From contig NZ_CP021112.1 of NCBI RefSeq assembly GCF_002119765.1, positions 4,582,501 to 4,646,500 of the forward strand: a DNA stretch of 64,000 nucleotides. The letters are read 5' to 3'. Under the pieces are notes generated by a model. That model was given only the letters and a program-made list of their open reading frames with translations, was not told the origin of the DNA and searched no databases. A program made the position numbers and the translations under genes. The DNA is from Pseudorhodoplanes sinuspersici. Lineage in GTDB: Bacteria > Pseudomonadota > Alphaproteobacteria > Rhizobiales > Xanthobacteraceae. Of the stretch, positions 28,649-38,804 are shown piece by piece; the first letter of the stretch is position 1; the number at the start of each line of letters is the position of its first letter.

Positions 28649-29632
28649 ATGCGCTTATTCGCTGCCCGTTTTGCCGCCATTTTTGCATTTGCCGCGGCTG
28701 TTTTGCCGGCTCAGGCCCAAACTCCGAGCTATCCGAGCCGCCCGATCACGTTGATCGTGCCGTATGGGGCCGGCGGCAGCGTCGATGCCATTGCGCGCAT
28801 CGTTTCCGACCGGCTGGGGGCAAAACTCGGGGTCTCCGTCGTGGTTGAAAACATCGTCGGCGCAGGCGGTGCCATCGGCACGACGCGCGCGGCGCGTGCA
28901 GAGCCGGATGGCTATACGCTGTTATTCTCGGTCGAGAGCTCGATCGTGATCCAGAAGCTGGTATCGCCTTCGCTCGTGACCATCGACCCGCTCAAGGATT
29001 TCCAGCCGATCTCGATGGTCGGTTCCTCGCCGCTGATCCTGCTCGGCCGCAAGGATTTCCCGGCCAATAACCTTGCCGAACTGATGAAACTCCTGAAAGA
29101 CAATCCCGGCAAATACAACTACGCGAGCTCTGGCGTTGGCACATCGCTGCATCTGGCCGGCGAGATGATCAACAGCATCGGCAAGGTCAACATGGTGCAT
29201 GTGCCGTACAAGACCGGCGCACAGATTCCGACCGACCTGATGGGTAACCAGATTGATCTTGCGGTTTTGCCGCTGGTGATGGCGATGGGGAATGTGAAGG
29301 CGGGCAACATCAAGGCCTTTGGCATTACCGAGCCGGAGCGATCGGCGATGGCCAAGGACATTCCGAGCCTGGCCGAGTTTCCCGACCTCCGGGGTGTTTC
29401 GGTCACGGTCTGGTATGGACTGTTCGCGCCGATCAAGACCGACCCGGCGATCGTCGAAAAGCTGCATCAGGCGCTCGCCGCAGTCGTTAAGGAGCCCGCG
29501 GTCGACGAAAAGCTGCGCGCGTCCAATACGCTTCCGTCAGGCAATTCGCCGAAGGAGTTTGCGGCATTCCTCGCCGCCGAGCATGAGAAATTCTCGGCGC
29601 TGGTGAAGGCCACCGGTATCAAGGCGGAATAA
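28649..29632 (+). CDS. Bug-family (TctC-type) periplasmic solute-binding protein
   Basis: The 327-residue product is a tripartite-tricarboxylate-transporter receptor. The ATG at 28649 starts a clear Sec signal peptide (MRLFAARFAAIFAFAAAVLPAQAQ). The mature part opens YPSRPITLIVPYGAGGSVDAIAR, the classic Bug motif, and has NYASSGVGTSLHLAGEM and VHVPYKTGAQIPTDLMGNQID, which shape the ligand pocket. No TctA/TctB membrane genes are nearby, so it is an orphan receptor as is common in this family. Adenine deaminase begins three bases after the stop, suggesting co-transcription and a possible purine-related ligand (inference). Confidence 0.9.
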   Translation: MRLFAARFAAIFAFAAAVLPAQAQTPSYPSRPITLIVPYGAGGSVDAIARIVSDRLGAKLGVSVVVENIVGAGGAIGTTRAARAEPDGYTLLFSVESSIVIQKLVSPSLVTIDPLKDFQPISMVGSSPLILLGRKDFPANNLAELMKLLKDNPGKYNYASSGVGTSLHLAGEMINSIGKVNMVHVPYKTGAQIPTDLMGNQIDLAVLPLVMAMGNVKAGNIKAFGITEPERSAMAKDIPSLAEFPDLRGVSVTVWYGLFAPIKTDPAIVEKLHQALAAVVKEPAVDEKLRASNTLPSGNSPKEFAAFLAAEHEKFSALVKATGIKAE

Positions 29633-29634
29633 CT

Positions 29635-31401
29635 TTGTTCGATCCTGTCCCATTCGAAATCCGCAAACGGGCGATCGACGCGGCGCAGAGCCGTGCACCG
29701 TTTGATCTCCTGCTGCGCGGCGCGCGTATTGCCAATGTCGCAACCATGGAAATCTACGAGGCCGATATCGGCATCGTTGGTCCGATGATCGCGAGCGTGC
29801 ATGCGCCAGGTGCTTTTACCGAGGCGAAGGAGACGCACGATCTGGCCGGCCTGATCGTGACACCCGGTTTTATCGACGGTCACGTGCATGTCGAATCCTC
29901 GCATATGCTGCCGCATCACTATGCGTCCGTGGTCGTGCCGCAGGGCACGACCACGATCTTCTGGGACCCGCATGAACTCGCCAATGTGATCGGGCTCGAT
30001 GGCATTCGCTACGCCATTGCGGCGACGCGCAATCTGCCGCTGCGGTTCATCGTCCAGGCGTCTTCATGTGTTCCGGCTGCACCGGGGCTGGAGATATCGG
30101 GCGCCGATTTCAAGGCTGATGACATCCGCGAATTGATGTCATGGCCTGACGTCGCCGGCCTTGCCGAAGTCATGGACATGCGCGCGGTGCTGGAGGCGCA
30201 GCCGCGGATGATGGGGATCCTCGAGGCCGCAAACGCCTCGGGAAAGATCATCGAGGGACATGCGCGCGAACTGACCGGGCCAGGGCTCATGGCCTATTTG
30301 TCCGCCGGCATTTCCGCGGATCACGAAATCGGGTCCGGCGACGATGCGCTGGAAAAGTTACGCGCCGGGTTCACGGTCGAGATCCGCGGCTCCCACGACA
30401 ATGTGCTACCCGGCGTGGTTGAGGCGCTCAATTCCCTGCCGGTCATTCCGACCAATTTGACCATCTGCACCGACGATGTGTTTCCGGACTATCTCGTCGC
30501 GCATGGCGGTATCAACGACGTGCTGCGCCGGCTCATTCGCTACGGCCTCGATCCGCTGCAGGCGATCCGCTGCGCGACCATCAACAACGCGATCCGTTTG
30601 CGCCGGGATGATCTTGGCCTCGTCGCGGCCGGACGCAAAGCCGACCTTGTCGCGTTGTCCGATCTGCGTGAGGTGAAAATCGAATCTGTCTATTCGAATG
30701 GACGCCACGTCGCCAAAGGCGGACGCATGATCGAGCCTGTACCGGCATACGAGCCGCCGCTCGATAATACGATGAAAGTCGCAACGCTATCGGCCGACGA
30801 TTTCCGTGTCCGCGTGCTGGGCATGACTAACGGCCGGGCCGTGTTGCAGACGATCAAGGGCGCACGCTTCAATTCCTGGAGCGAAGTGGAGGTCGAGGTG
30901 CGCGACGGCTTTGCGGTCGTGCCGCCGGAACTCAGCGTGATGGCGATCGTGCATCGTCACGGCCGCAACGATCCGAAGCCGCAGGTCGCCATCATCGAAG
31001 GGTGGGAGAGGTGGCGCGGTGCTTTCGCGACGTCCTATTCGCACGATTCCCATAACCTGATCGTCTATGGCCATGACGCTGCGGAGATGGCGCTGGCCGC
31101 GAACACCGTGATCGGCATGAAGGGCGGTACCGCCGTCGTGAAGGACGGCGAGGTGGCTGCCTCGTTAGCGTATCCGGTTGCCGGTATGTTGTCGCTCGAT
31201 GGACCGGAAGAGGTCGGCCGCGCGCACAAGCGCATTGTCGAGGTCGCCGGCGAAATCTGTGCGTGGCAGCCGCCATACCGGACCTTCAAGGCGTTGAGCG
31301 GCCAGTCGCTCGCCTGCAATCCCGGCCCACATCTCACCGACCTTGGGCTGACCGATGGGACGACGAAGGACATTCGGCCGACCCTGATCCGAGCGCTATA
31401 A
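29635..31401 (+). CDS. ade: Adenine deaminase
   Basis: Ade hydrolyses adenine to hypoxanthine and ammonia. The 588-residue amidohydrolase has the metal motif TPGFIDGHVHVESSHM, then TTIFWDPHELANV, SADHEIGSGDDAL, NLTICTDDVFPDYL and AGRKADLVALSDL. The C-terminal part includes the family block SYSHDSHNLIVYGHDAAEM and VAYPVAGMLS-like ASLAYPVAGMLSLD. Translation appears to start at TTG, two bases after the stop of the Bug receptor gene; no ATG is available before the conserved region. The pairing of an orphan receptor with a purine deaminase suggests nitrogen scavenging. Confidence 0.93.
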   Translation: MFDPVPFEIRKRAIDAAQSRAPFDLLLRGARIANVATMEIYEADIGIVGPMIASVHAPGAFTEAKETHDLAGLIVTPGFIDGHVHVESSHMLPHHYASVVVPQGTTTIFWDPHELANVIGLDGIRYAIAATRNLPLRFIVQASSCVPAAPGLEISGADFKADDIRELMSWPDVAGLAEVMDMRAVLEAQPRMMGILEAANASGKIIEGHARELTGPGLMAYLSAGISADHEIGSGDDALEKLRAGFTVEIRGSHDNVLPGVVEALNSLPVIPTNLTICTDDVFPDYLVAHGGINDVLRRLIRYGLDPLQAIRCATINNAIRLRRDDLGLVAAGRKADLVALSDLREVKIESVYSNGRHVAKGGRMIEPVPAYEPPLDNTMKVATLSADDFRVRVLGMTNGRAVLQTIKGARFNSWSEVEVEVRDGFAVVPPELSVMAIVHRHGRNDPKPQVAIIEGWERWRGAFATSYSHDSHNLIVYGHDAAEMALAANTVIGMKGGTAVVKDGEVAASLAYPVAGMLSLDGPEEVGRAHKRIVEVAGEICAWQPPYRTFKALSGQSLACNPGPHLTDLGLTDGTTKDIRPTLIRAL

Positions 31402-31405
31402 ACAT

Positions 31406-31454
31406 CTCTGGCATCCGTTTTATGGGAACTCTTCAAGAAGCGTGGATGCCGGAG
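31406..31454. terminator. Hairpin after ade
   Basis: CTCTGGCATCC (31406-31416) and GGATGCCGGAG (31444-31454) form an 11-base stem with one G-U pair and a 27-base loop, beginning four bases after the ade stop. No T tract follows, so it may be a transcript-stabilising 3' structure rather than an intrinsic terminator. Confidence 0.45.
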
Positions 31455-31618
31455 AAACCCAATAAAACCAGCGATTGCTTTGCCACAACGTTTTTGGCAA
31501 TGTCCGCGCGCTTTTGTGGCCGGGCGGAGGCGATTCCGCGCGTCCGGCGGCAATGAAAGCATAGCCTGGCAGGGGGAAATGCCGGCTCGATCCAAACTAA
31601 AGAAAACTGGGGTCTACA

Positions 31619-33745
31619 ATGACAGCTTTGTGGGTGATCATCGCCTGCGGTTTGCTCGCTATTCTATATGGCATCTGGGCCACGATGTCGGTGATGAAGT
31701 CCGACGCTGGTTCAGCGAAAATGCAGGAGATCGCCGCCGCCGTCCGTGAGGGCGCGCAGGCCTATCTGAAACGCCAATACACAACCATCGGCCTTGTCGG
31801 CATCGTCATCTTCGTCATCGTGGGCTATCTGCTCGGCTGGCTCGTCGGGATCGGTTTTCTCGTCGGTGCGGTCCTGTCGGGTGTTGCGGGCTTCATTGGT
31901 ATGAACGTATCGGTTCGCGCCAACGTCCGTACCGCGCAGGCAGCGATCAGCTCGCTGGCCGGCGGTCTCGATATTGCCTTCAAAGCGGGCGCCATCACCG
32001 GCATGCTTGTTGCCGGTCTCGCGCTTCTCGGCGTCGCCGTCTACTATGCGGTGCTGACCGGTCCGCTCGGCCTTGCCCCCAATAGCCGTATCGTGGTCGA
32101 CGCGCTGGTGGCGCTCGGCTTCGGCGCATCGCTGATTTCGATCTTCGCTCGTCTCGGCGGCGGTATCTTCACCAAGGGCGCTGACGTCGGCGGCGATCTC
32201 GTGGGCAAGGTGGAAGCCGGCATCCCGGAAGACGATCCGCGCAACCCGGCCACCATTGCAGACAACGTCGGCGATAACGTCGGTGACTGCGCCGGCATGG
32301 CGGCCGACCTGTTCGAGACCTATGCGGTGACCGCGGTCGCCACCATGGTTCTGGCAGCAATCTTTTTCGCCGGTCAGCCAATCCTGTCATCGATGATGAT
32401 TTATCCACTCGCCATCGGCGCGGTGTGCATCATCACCTCGATCATCGGCACCTTCTTCGTGAAGCTCGGCGCCAACCAGTCGATCATGGGCGCACTTTAC
32501 AAAGGCCTGATCGCGACCGGCGTCCTGTCGCTTGTCGGCATTGCCATCGTGACCCATCTGATGCTCGGCTTTGGCACGGAGCTGAAGACCGGCGGTGGCG
32601 TGACCTTTACGTCGACGGCGCTGTTCATTTGCGGCATCGTCGGCCTTGCGGTGACCGGCCTGATCATCTGGATCACCGAATACTATACCGGTACCAACTT
32701 CCGTCCGGTGAAGTCGATCGCGGAAGCCTCGGTCACCGGTCACGGCACCAACGTGATCCAGGGTCTTGCCATCTCGATGGAGTCAACGGCTCTTCCGGCC
32801 CTTGTCATCATCGCCGGCATCCTGCTCACCTACGGCATGGCCGGCCTGTTCGGCATCGCCATCGCAACAACCACGATGCTGGCCTTGGCCGGCATGATCG
32901 TTGCGCTCGACGCCTTCGGACCGGTCACTGACAATGCCGGCGGCATCGCCGAAATGGCCGGCTTGCCGAAGGAAGTCCGCAAATCCACCGACGCGCTCGA
33001 CGCGGTTGGCAACACCACCAAGGCGGTGACCAAGGGCTATGCCATTGGCTCGGCCGGTCTTGGCGCGCTGGTGTTGTTCGCGGCCTATAATGAAGATCTG
33101 AAATACTTCATTGCGTCGAAAACACCTTACTTCATCGGCGTTGCTCCGGACTTCTCGCTGACCAACCCTTACGTCGTGGTCGGCCTGTTGTTCGGCGGTT
33201 TGCTGCCGTATCTGTTCGGCGCCATGGGCATGACCGCGGTCGGCCGTGCGGCATCCTCGATCGTCGAGGAAGTGCGCCGGCAATTCCGTGAGAAGCCCGG
33301 CATCATGAAGGGCACCGACAAGCCGGATTACGGCAAAGCGGTTGACCTTCTGACCAAGGCGGCGATCAAGGAAATGATCATTCCGTCGCTGCTGCCGGTG
33401 CTGTCGCCGATCGTCGTCTACTTCGCGATCTACTTCATCGCCGGTGGCGGCGCGGCCGGTAAGTCGGCGGGCTTCTCGGCCGTCGGCGCGATGCTGCTCG
33501 GCGTGATCGTGACTGGTCTGTTCGTCGCGATCTCGATGACTTCGGGCGGCGGTGCGTGGGACAACGCCAAGAAATACATCGAAGACGGCCATTTCGGCGG
33601 CAAGGGCTCGGAAGCCCACAAGGCTGCGGTGACCGGCGATACGGTTGGCGATCCCTACAAGGACACGGCAGGACCTGCCGTGAACCCGATGATCAAGATT
33701 ACCAACATCGTGGCGCTACTGCTGCTGGCGATCCTCGCGCACTGA
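31619..33745 (+). CDS. hppA: Membrane-bound H+-translocating pyrophosphatase, K+-independent type
   Basis: HppA couples hydrolysis of inorganic pyrophosphate to proton pumping across the inner membrane. The 708-residue polytopic product has the substrate-binding blocks [18 protein letters not shown] and [20 protein letters not shown], and the C-terminal [16 protein letters not shown] with [18 protein letters not shown]. The key residue K468 in GNTTKA, where K+-dependent enzymes have Ala, predicts the K+-independent subclass. A 217-base leader precedes it and a strong intrinsic terminator follows, so it is likely a single-gene transcript. Confidence 0.97.
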   Translation: MTALWVIIACGLLAILYGIWATMSVMKSDAGSAKMQEIAAAVREGAQAYLKRQYTTIGLVGIVIFVIVGYLLGWLVGIGFLVGAVLSGVAGFIGMNVSVRANVRTAQAAISSLAGGLDIAFKAGAITGMLVAGLALLGVAVYYAVLTGPLGLAPNSRIVVDALVALGFGASLISIFARLGGGIFTKGADVGGDLVGKVEAGIPEDDPRNPATIADNVGDNVGDCAGMAADLFETYAVTAVATMVLAAIFFAGQPILSSMMIYPLAIGAVCIITSIIGTFFVKLGANQSIMGALYKGLIATGVLSLVGIAIVTHLMLGFGTELKTGGGVTFTSTALFICGIVGLAVTGLIIWITEYYTGTNFRPVKSIAEASVTGHGTNVIQGLAISMESTALPALVIIAGILLTYGMAGLFGIAIATTTMLALAGMIVALDAFGPVTDNAGGIAEMAGLPKEVRKSTDALDAVGNTTKAVTKGYAIGSAGLGALVLFAAYNEDLKYFIASKTPYFIGVAPDFSLTNPYVVVGLLFGGLLPYLFGAMGMTAVGRAASSIVEEVRRQFREKPGIMKGTDKPDYGKAVDLLTKAAIKEMIIPSLLPVLSPIVVYFAIYFIAGGGAAGKSAGFSAVGAMLLGVIVTGLFVAISMTSGGGAWDNAKKYIEDGHFGGKGSEAHKAAVTGDTVGDPYKDTAGPAVNPMIKITNIVALLLLAILAH

Positions 33746-33768
33746 TCGCGACAGCATGGACTGAAATG

Positions 33769-33797
33769 AAAAGCCCCGCTGAAAGGCGGGGCTTTTT
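33769..33797 (+). terminator. Intrinsic terminator of hppA
   Basis: A perfect 11-bp stem AAAAGCCCCGC (33769-33779) and GCGGGGCTTTT (33786-33796) with a six-base loop is followed by another T. It lies 23 bases after the hppA stop. Because the left arm starts with four A residues, it should work for the convergent bamE transcript as well. Confidence 0.93.
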
Positions 33798-33853
33798 GCA
33801 TTTAAGGAGTTGAAGATTGTCTGTGCCCAGGGCTCGCCGATACGAACCGACGC

Positions 33854-34315
33854 TTACTGGGTACCGATGATCTTGAACAGATAGGTCAGGTAGGACAGTT
33901 CGCTGCCGCCGCTTGGCGTCGTGCGGCTGACGAAGTCGAAAATCTTGCCGTCCTGCAGCCGGTAGTCGGCGAGGCGGGCGACCCGGCGGTCCTTGTCGAA
34001 ATAGACCGCGATCACGCGCTGCTCCACCACTTTCTGCGGCATGAAGGCGGCGGCCTTCTCGGCGCGCTGCGAGATGTAATAAAAAGCTTCGCCGCTGACC
34101 GTCGCGACGGTGGACGGCGTGCCAAGCACGATCAGCACCTGTTCCTGGCTGGAGCCGAGCGGGATCTGTTCGAGGGCGCCTTCCGGTACCACATAGCCCC
34201 TCTGGAAGGACTGCTCGAGGCTGCCACAGCCCGCGACTAGGAGCGTGAGGGCAAGTGCGGCTGCGCCATGGCGAAGGCGTGCCATCCGTGTTGAAGGCCG
34301 TGTCAAAAGCTGCAT
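33854..34315 (-). CDS. bamE: Outer-membrane assembly lipoprotein BamE (SmpA/OmlA)
   Basis: BamE is a small lipoprotein of the BAM complex that folds beta-barrel proteins into the outer membrane. With the start at 34315 the product is 153 residues. It has a lipoprotein signal with lipobox LVAGC and the SmpA/OmlA domain YVVPEGALEQIPLGSSQEQV, LIVLGTPSTVATVSGEAFYYISQ. ATG codons at 34333 and 34285 are alternative starts; none has a strong Shine-Dalgarno, and 34315 gives a normal-length signal peptide. It is divergent from the UBCC chaperone gene; the two share an 81-base promoter region. Confidence 0.92.
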   Translation of the reverse strand: MQLLTRPSTRMARLRHGAAALALTLLVAGCGSLEQSFQRGYVVPEGALEQIPLGSSQEQVLIVLGTPSTVATVSGEAFYYISQRAEKAAAFMPQKVVEQRVIAVYFDKDRRVARLADYRLQDGKIFDFVSRTTPSGGSELSYLTYLFKIIGTQ

Positions 34316-34396
34316 GACCGTTCGAGTACCCATCGACGCCAAGATTTGCAATGAGGCCATCTGGCGACAAAGGTCGTCTGGCCCTAAAAGGACCCG

Positions 34397-34936
34397 ATGC
34401 TGAACGTTTTCCGCCGGAACCCCCGAGCCGCCACCATCGAGGCGCTCTATGGCGCCATCGTGGCGCAAGCGCGCTCGCCTGTCTTCTATCTCGCCTATGG
34501 TATTCCGGACACGGTTAATGGCCGGCTTGATGCGCTCATGCTGCATCTGGCGATGGCGTTCGAGCGGCTGTCGCAAGGCGACGAGGACGCCAAGGCGGTC
34601 GGGCAGGAGGTCTTCGACCGATTCTGCCTCGATATGGACGACCATCTGCGTGAAGACGGCATCAGCGATATGAAGGTTCCAAAACAGGTGCGCGGCGTGG
34701 CTGCGGCCTTCTTCGGCCGGCACGGCGCCTATATATCAGCGTTGCGGGCTGGCGATGAGGCTGCCCTGAAGACCGCAATCAGCCGGAATGTGTTCGAGGG
34801 CGTCGATGCGCCATCGGTTCCGAGGCTGGCGGGCTATATGCAGGCAACAATGGCGATGCTGGACCGGCAGGATCCGGCGGTCATCGCGACCGGCAAGATC
34901 GTCTGGCCGGATCCCGGACCTTTTGGCCAGACTTGA
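34397..34936 (+). CDS. Ubiquinol-cytochrome c chaperone family protein (UBCC/CBP3-like)
   Basis: The 179-residue product matches the ubiquinol-cytochrome c chaperone family, related to mitochondrial CBP3, which assists assembly of the cytochrome bc1 complex. Visible motifs are IEALYGAIVAQARSPVFYLAYGIPDTVNGR, split around the family's tryptic region, RFCLDMDDHLREDGISDMKVPKQVR, and the C-terminal GYMQATMAMLDRQ. No signal peptide is present, so it probably acts in the cytosol or at the inner face of the membrane. It is the first gene of a forward run leading to DUF177 and plsX. Confidence 0.9.
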   Translation: MLNVFRRNPRAATIEALYGAIVAQARSPVFYLAYGIPDTVNGRLDALMLHLAMAFERLSQGDEDAKAVGQEVFDRFCLDMDDHLREDGISDMKVPKQVRGVAAAFFGRHGAYISALRAGDEAALKTAISRNVFEGVDAPSVPRLAGYMQATMAMLDRQDPAVIATGKIVWPDPGPFGQT

Positions 34937-34954
34937 CGTCAAAGAGCTTGGACA

Positions 34955-35494
34955 ATGACTGACACGATTTGGAGCAGCCGGCTTGCGCGCGAGGATGTGC
35001 CCGAGGATGGAATACACGTGGAGATCAGTGCCGACGCTGCGGTGCGCGCGGCGCTTGCGCAGAGCGCGGAACTGCGCGATCTGTCACGCTTGGAGGCACA
35101 GTTCGACGTGACCCGTAGCGGCCGTGATGGACTTCATGTCGTCGGTGAAGTCTCTGCTTTGGTAGGTCAAAATTGCGTGGTAACCCTTGAGCCTATCGAG
35201 ACAAATCTCGTTGAGCCGATCGATCTTTTCTTCACGTCGGATCAACAAGCCTCGCTTGGCGATAGCGACGGCGAGGCCTCTTTCGGTTTGACCGAGGCTG
35301 AACCGCCGGAGCCGCTGGTCGGTGGAGCGGTTGATCTCGGCGCCATCGCCACCGAGTATTTCCTCCTTGGTCTCGATCCCTATCCGCGCAAAAAGGGCGT
35401 GACCTTCGAATCGCCAGCCGCCGGCGATGCCGTCGCCAAGCCATTCGCGGCTCTGGCGGCGCTGAAGAGGCCACCCAAGGGAAGTTCGGAGTGA
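34955..35494 (+). CDS. DUF177/YceD family protein
   Basis: The 179-residue acidic product belongs to the YceD/DUF177 family, linked in many organisms to 23S rRNA accumulation and usually encoded before rpmF. Here the conserved cysteine of the family is in [23 protein letters not shown]; the second cysteine of the E. coli CxxC-type pattern is not seen. rpmF is absent downstream; plsX follows after 109 bases, as is usual in Rhizobiales. It starts 18 bases after the UBCC gene and is probably co-transcribed with it. Confidence 0.9.
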   Translation: MTDTIWSSRLAREDVPEDGIHVEISADAAVRAALAQSAELRDLSRLEAQFDVTRSGRDGLHVVGEVSALVGQNCVVTLEPIETNLVEPIDLFFTSDQQASLGDSDGEASFGLTEAEPPEPLVGGAVDLGAIATEYFLLGLDPYPRKKGVTFESPAAGDAVAKPFAALAALKRPPKGSSE

Positions 35495-35603
35495 CTGTTG
35501 TGTTGAGGCTCCGAAACGCTATTGTCCGCGCCCGCGTCTGCCCCTCCCGACAAGGTCCAATGTTCACCGTTCTGATGATTCAAGGCCTCGGCTAAGGTCG
35601 GCT

Positions 35604-36674
35604 ATGCCAGACAAAGTCCGCATTGCGCTCGATGCCATGGGAGGCGACCATGGACCGGAGGTGATTGTCCCCGGCGCTGCGCTCGCGCATGGCCGGCATC
35701 GTGATACCGAGTTCATCTTCTTCGGCGATTCCGCGCGGATCGAGCCCGCACTGTCGGCGGAACCGGTGCTCAAGGCCGTGTCGCGGGTTGTCCACACCGA
35801 TGTTGCGATCAAGATGGATGACAAGCCGAGCCAGGCGCTGCGCCAGGGCCGGCTGAAATCCTCGATGTGGCAGGCGATCGATGCGGTGAAGCAGGGCCAG
35901 GCCGACGTCGCCGTATCCGCCGGCAATACCGGCGCGCTGATGGCCATGGCGAAAATTCATCTGCGCACCATGGCTGGGATCGAAAGACCGGCGATTGCGG
36001 CGATCTGGCCGACCCTGCGGGGGGAATCGGTTGTGCTCGATCTCGGCGCCAGCATTGGCGCCGATACCCAGCATCTCATCGATATGGCGCTGATGGGCAG
36101 CGCGATGGCGCGCATTCTGCTTCACATCGATCGCCCGACCGTGGGCCTTTTAAATATCGGGGTTGAAGAAGTTAAAGGACTCGATGAAGTCCGCGAAGCT
36201 GGCCAGATCCTGCGCGAGCGCAATCTGCCGCACATCAATTATGCCGGTTTCGTCGAAGGCGACGATATCGGCAAGGGTACCGTCGACGTTGTGGTCACGG
36301 AGGGCTTTGCCGGCAATATCGCGCTGAAAAGCGCCGAAGGCACCGCACGTCAGATCGCGGGATTTCTTCGCGCCGAAATGAAGCGCACGATCTGGACCAG
36401 GATCGGCTATTTGTTTGCGCGCGGCGCCTTCCGGGCCCTGCGTGAGAAACTCGATCCGGATCGCTCCAATGGCGGGGTCTTTCTCGGCTTGAACGGAATT
36501 GTCATCAAGAGCCATGGCGGCGCGAGCGCGAGCGGTTTCTCTGCGGCGGTCGAAATTGGCTATGAAATGGTGCGTGACGAACTCATGGCGAAGATCGGTC
36601 AGGCGCTCGTTCCTGAGGCGCGCGTTGTGGCGGAAGTCCAGGACCAATCTCCCGTGGCCGGAGCGGCATCGTGA
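35604..36674 (+). CDS. plsX: Phosphate acyltransferase PlsX
   Basis: PlsX makes acyl-phosphate from acyl-ACP, the acyl donor for PlsY in the first step of phospholipid synthesis. The 356-residue product opens [20 protein letters not shown] and has [63 protein letters not shown] and [17 protein letters not shown], all characteristic. The stop is overlapped by the GTG start of fabH by four bases, giving the classic plsX-fabH couple. Confidence 0.97.
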   Translation: MPDKVRIALDAMGGDHGPEVIVPGAALAHGRHRDTEFIFFGDSARIEPALSAEPVLKAVSRVVHTDVAIKMDDKPSQALRQGRLKSSMWQAIDAVKQGQADVAVSAGNTGALMAMAKIHLRTMAGIERPAIAAIWPTLRGESVVLDLGASIGADTQHLIDMALMGSAMARILLHIDRPTVGLLNIGVEEVKGLDEVREAGQILRERNLPHINYAGFVEGDDIGKGTVDVVVTEGFAGNIALKSAEGTARQIAGFLRAEMKRTIWTRIGYLFARGAFRALREKLDPDRSNGGVFLGLNGIVIKSHGGASASGFSAAVEIGYEMVRDELMAKIGQALVPEARVVAEVQDQSPVAGAAS

Positions 36675-37645
36675 CCTTACGTTCAGTGATTATAGGCGCC
36701 GGCTGTTACTTGCCGGAGCGCGTCGTGACCAATGCCGACCTGGCCAAGATGGTCGATACGTCCGACGAATGGATTGTGCAACGCACAGGCATTCGGGAGC
36801 GACATATCGCCGCCGACGGCGAGGTGACATCGGATCTCGGCATCAAGGCGGCCCAGGCGGCACTGGCCAATGCCGGGGTCGATGCGCAATCGATTGACCT
36901 GATCGTGGTTGCGACCTCTACGCCGGACAATACGTTTCCGGCTTCGGCCGTTACGGTGCAGGCTGGGCTCGGCATCACCGGCGGGGCGGCGTTCGATTTG
37001 CAGGCGGTCTGCTCCGGCTTTGTGTTCGGGCTTGCAACGGTGGATGGAATGTTGCGCACGGGTATGTTCAAACGCGCATTGTTGATTGGCGCCGAGACTT
37101 TTTCGCGCATTCTCGACTGGAATGACCGCACCACTTGCGTGCTGTTTGGCGATGGCGCCGGGGCCGTCGTGATCGAGGCTCAGGAACAGCCCGGCACGAT
37201 GAACGACCGTGGCATCCTGACAAACCATTTGCGATCGGATGGACGGCACAAGAACAAACTCTATGTCGATGGCGGGCCGTCATCGACGCAGACTGTTGGC
37301 CACCTCCGTATGGAAGGCAAGGAAGTCTTTAAACACGCCGTTTCGATGATCACCGACGTGATCAAGGATGCCTTTAAAGCCACGGGTTACACTGCACGCG
37401 ACCTCGACTGGTTTGTGCCACACCAGGCAAACCGCCGCATCATCGACGGCTCGGTCATGAAGCTCGGGCTCGATCCGGCCAAGGTTATCATCACCGTCGA
37501 CAAGCACGGCAACACGTCGGCAGCGTCGATCCCGCTGGCGCTGTGTGTCGGCATTGCCGATGGCCGGATCAAGAAGGGCGATCTTGTGATGTTCGAGGCC
37601 ATGGGTGGCGGCTTTACCTGGGGCGCCTCGCTCGTCCGAATGTAG
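36671..37645 (+). CDS. fabH: 3-oxoacyl-ACP synthase III FabH
   Basis: FabH starts fatty-acid synthesis by condensing acetyl-CoA with malonyl-ACP. The 324-residue thiolase-fold product has the nucleophile in [20 protein letters not shown], the catalytic histidine in [14 protein letters not shown], and the asparagine in [15 protein letters not shown], giving the full Cys-His-Asn triad. Translation probably starts at GTG 36671 inside the plsX stop. It is followed after 163 bases by ihfA, as in other Rhizobiales. Confidence 0.97.
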   Translation: MTLRSVIIGAGCYLPERVVTNADLAKMVDTSDEWIVQRTGIRERHIAADGEVTSDLGIKAAQAALANAGVDAQSIDLIVVATSTPDNTFPASAVTVQAGLGITGGAAFDLQAVCSGFVFGLATVDGMLRTGMFKRALLIGAETFSRILDWNDRTTCVLFGDGAGAVVIEAQEQPGTMNDRGILTNHLRSDGRHKNKLYVDGGPSSTQTVGHLRMEGKEVFKHAVSMITDVIKDAFKATGYTARDLDWFVPHQANRRIIDGSVMKLGLDPAKVIITVDKHGNTSAASIPLALCVGIADGRIKKGDLVMFEAMGGGFTWGASLVRM

Positions 37646-37808
37646 CCTTTTACCGTATTGATGTGCATCGCCTCTTCATGGCTCGCATGAAGTTGACCAG
37701 TCGGTCGGCGAATAGCAGGCTTACCGAACTTTCTTCGGTTGACCGTGCAAAAGTAAGTCCATATCGTCTTGTAAAATAAGAAGGATCGCCAGTAGGGGCT
37801 GACAGGCG

Positions 37809-38138
37809 ATGACGGTAAAGACAGTTACGCGAGCGGATCTCTGTGAGGCGGTCTACCAGAAGGTAGGCCTGTCGCGGACGGAGTCCGCGACGCTGGTCGA
37901 ACAAGTGCTGAAGGAAATCACCGACTGCCTGGAGCGGGGTGAGACCGTAAAGCTGTCTTCGTTCGGCTCATTCGTGGTGCGTAAAAAGGGCGAGCGCATC
38001 GGTCGCAATCCGAAGACCGGCAAGGAAGTGCCAATCTCGCCCCGGCGCGTGATGGTGTTTAAGCCGTCCGCTATTCTGAAGCAGCGGATCAACGGCGAGT
38101 CGGAAAACGGCGTCGTCGACGACACAGACTCGCATTAG
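37809..38138 (+). CDS. ihfA: Integration host factor subunit alpha
   Basis: IHF-alpha pairs with IHF-beta to bend DNA sharply at specific sites, affecting transcription and recombination. The 109-residue product has the DNABII fold: [25 protein letters not shown]-like [24 protein letters not shown], and the minor-groove arm with [25 protein letters not shown]. The specific RNPKTG...I/P tip favours IHF over HU, and the C-terminal acidic tail favours the alpha subunit. A palindromic repeat begins two bases after the stop. Confidence 0.95.
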   Translation: MTVKTVTRADLCEAVYQKVGLSRTESATLVEQVLKEITDCLERGETVKLSSFGSFVVRKKGERIGRNPKTGKEVPISPRRVMVFKPSAILKQRINGESENGVVDDTDSH

Positions 38139-38140
38139 CA

Positions 38141-38184
38141 CATGATCCCGAAAAGTGGGGACCGGTTTTCGGCAAGATCATACG
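38141..38184. repeat. Palindromic intergenic repeat, hairpin-A type, copy 3
   Basis: The sequence CATGATCCCGAAAAGTGGGG followed by ACCGGTTTTCGGCAAGATCA forms a stem with the CCGAAAA and TTTTCGG segments. It is the same family as hairpin A of the elements at 1224-1360 and 55586-55700 but lacks hairpin B. It occupies the gap between ihfA and the MerR-type gene. Confidence 0.8.
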
Positions 38185-38216
38185 CCAACCAAAAGAATCA
38201 TGATGCGGAGGCCTGA

Positions 38217-38780
38217 TTGGACAAGGCGCCCGACGCATTCCGGACGATCAGCGAGGTGGCCGACGACCTGAAGGTGCCGCAGCACGTGCTGCGGTTCTGG
38301 GAAAGTCGCTTTAGCCAGATCAAGCCGATGAAGCGCGCCGGCGGGCGCCGATATTACCGGCCAGATGATGTCGACCTGCTGCGCGGTATCCATCATCTGC
38401 TTTACGGCGAAGGCTATACCATTCGCGGCGTGCAGCGAATTTTGCGCGACCAGGGGCTGAAATTCGTTCAGACGGTCTGGCAGCCAGGCGCTGAACAACC
38501 GACCCACGGGCCGGTCGAAGAGGATGCTGAAGAACAGGGCGCATCTGGCGAAAGCGACGAAACCGAGGGGGCCTACGATACACCGGATGCCTATGCGCCG
38601 CCCTCGCAGCGGCCGGCGCCCATGCCAAGACCACAAGCGACGCCGTCTGCCATTCGTGCTCAGATGTCGCGTGAGGACCTTCGGCGGCTGCAATCGGCAT
38701 TGTTCGAACTCAGCGAGTGCCGGCGATTGCTCGATGGTGCGCTTCCAGGTGCTGCCCCCGAGCCCGAAATCGACCCTTAG
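38217..38780 (+). CDS. MerR-family transcriptional regulator
   Basis: The 187-residue product has an N-terminal MerR-type winged helix-turn-helix (residues 8-80: [55 protein letters not shown]). The C-terminal half is low-complexity, Pro/Glu/Asp-rich, ending in a helix [18 protein letters not shown], with no metal-binding cysteine cluster. Translation appears to begin at TTG 38217, supported by GGAGG eight bases upstream. It follows ihfA, a conserved order in Rhizobiales where the regulator's target is unknown. Confidence 0.9.
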   Translation: MDKAPDAFRTISEVADDLKVPQHVLRFWESRFSQIKPMKRAGGRRYYRPDDVDLLRGIHHLLYGEGYTIRGVQRILRDQGLKFVQTVWQPGAEQPTHGPVEEDAEEQGASGESDETEGAYDTPDAYAPPSQRPAPMPRPQATPSAIRAQMSREDLRRLQSALFELSECRRLLDGALPGAAPEPEIDP

Positions 38781-38804
38781 AGCCTTCGAAACCCGCTTCG
38801 CGAT

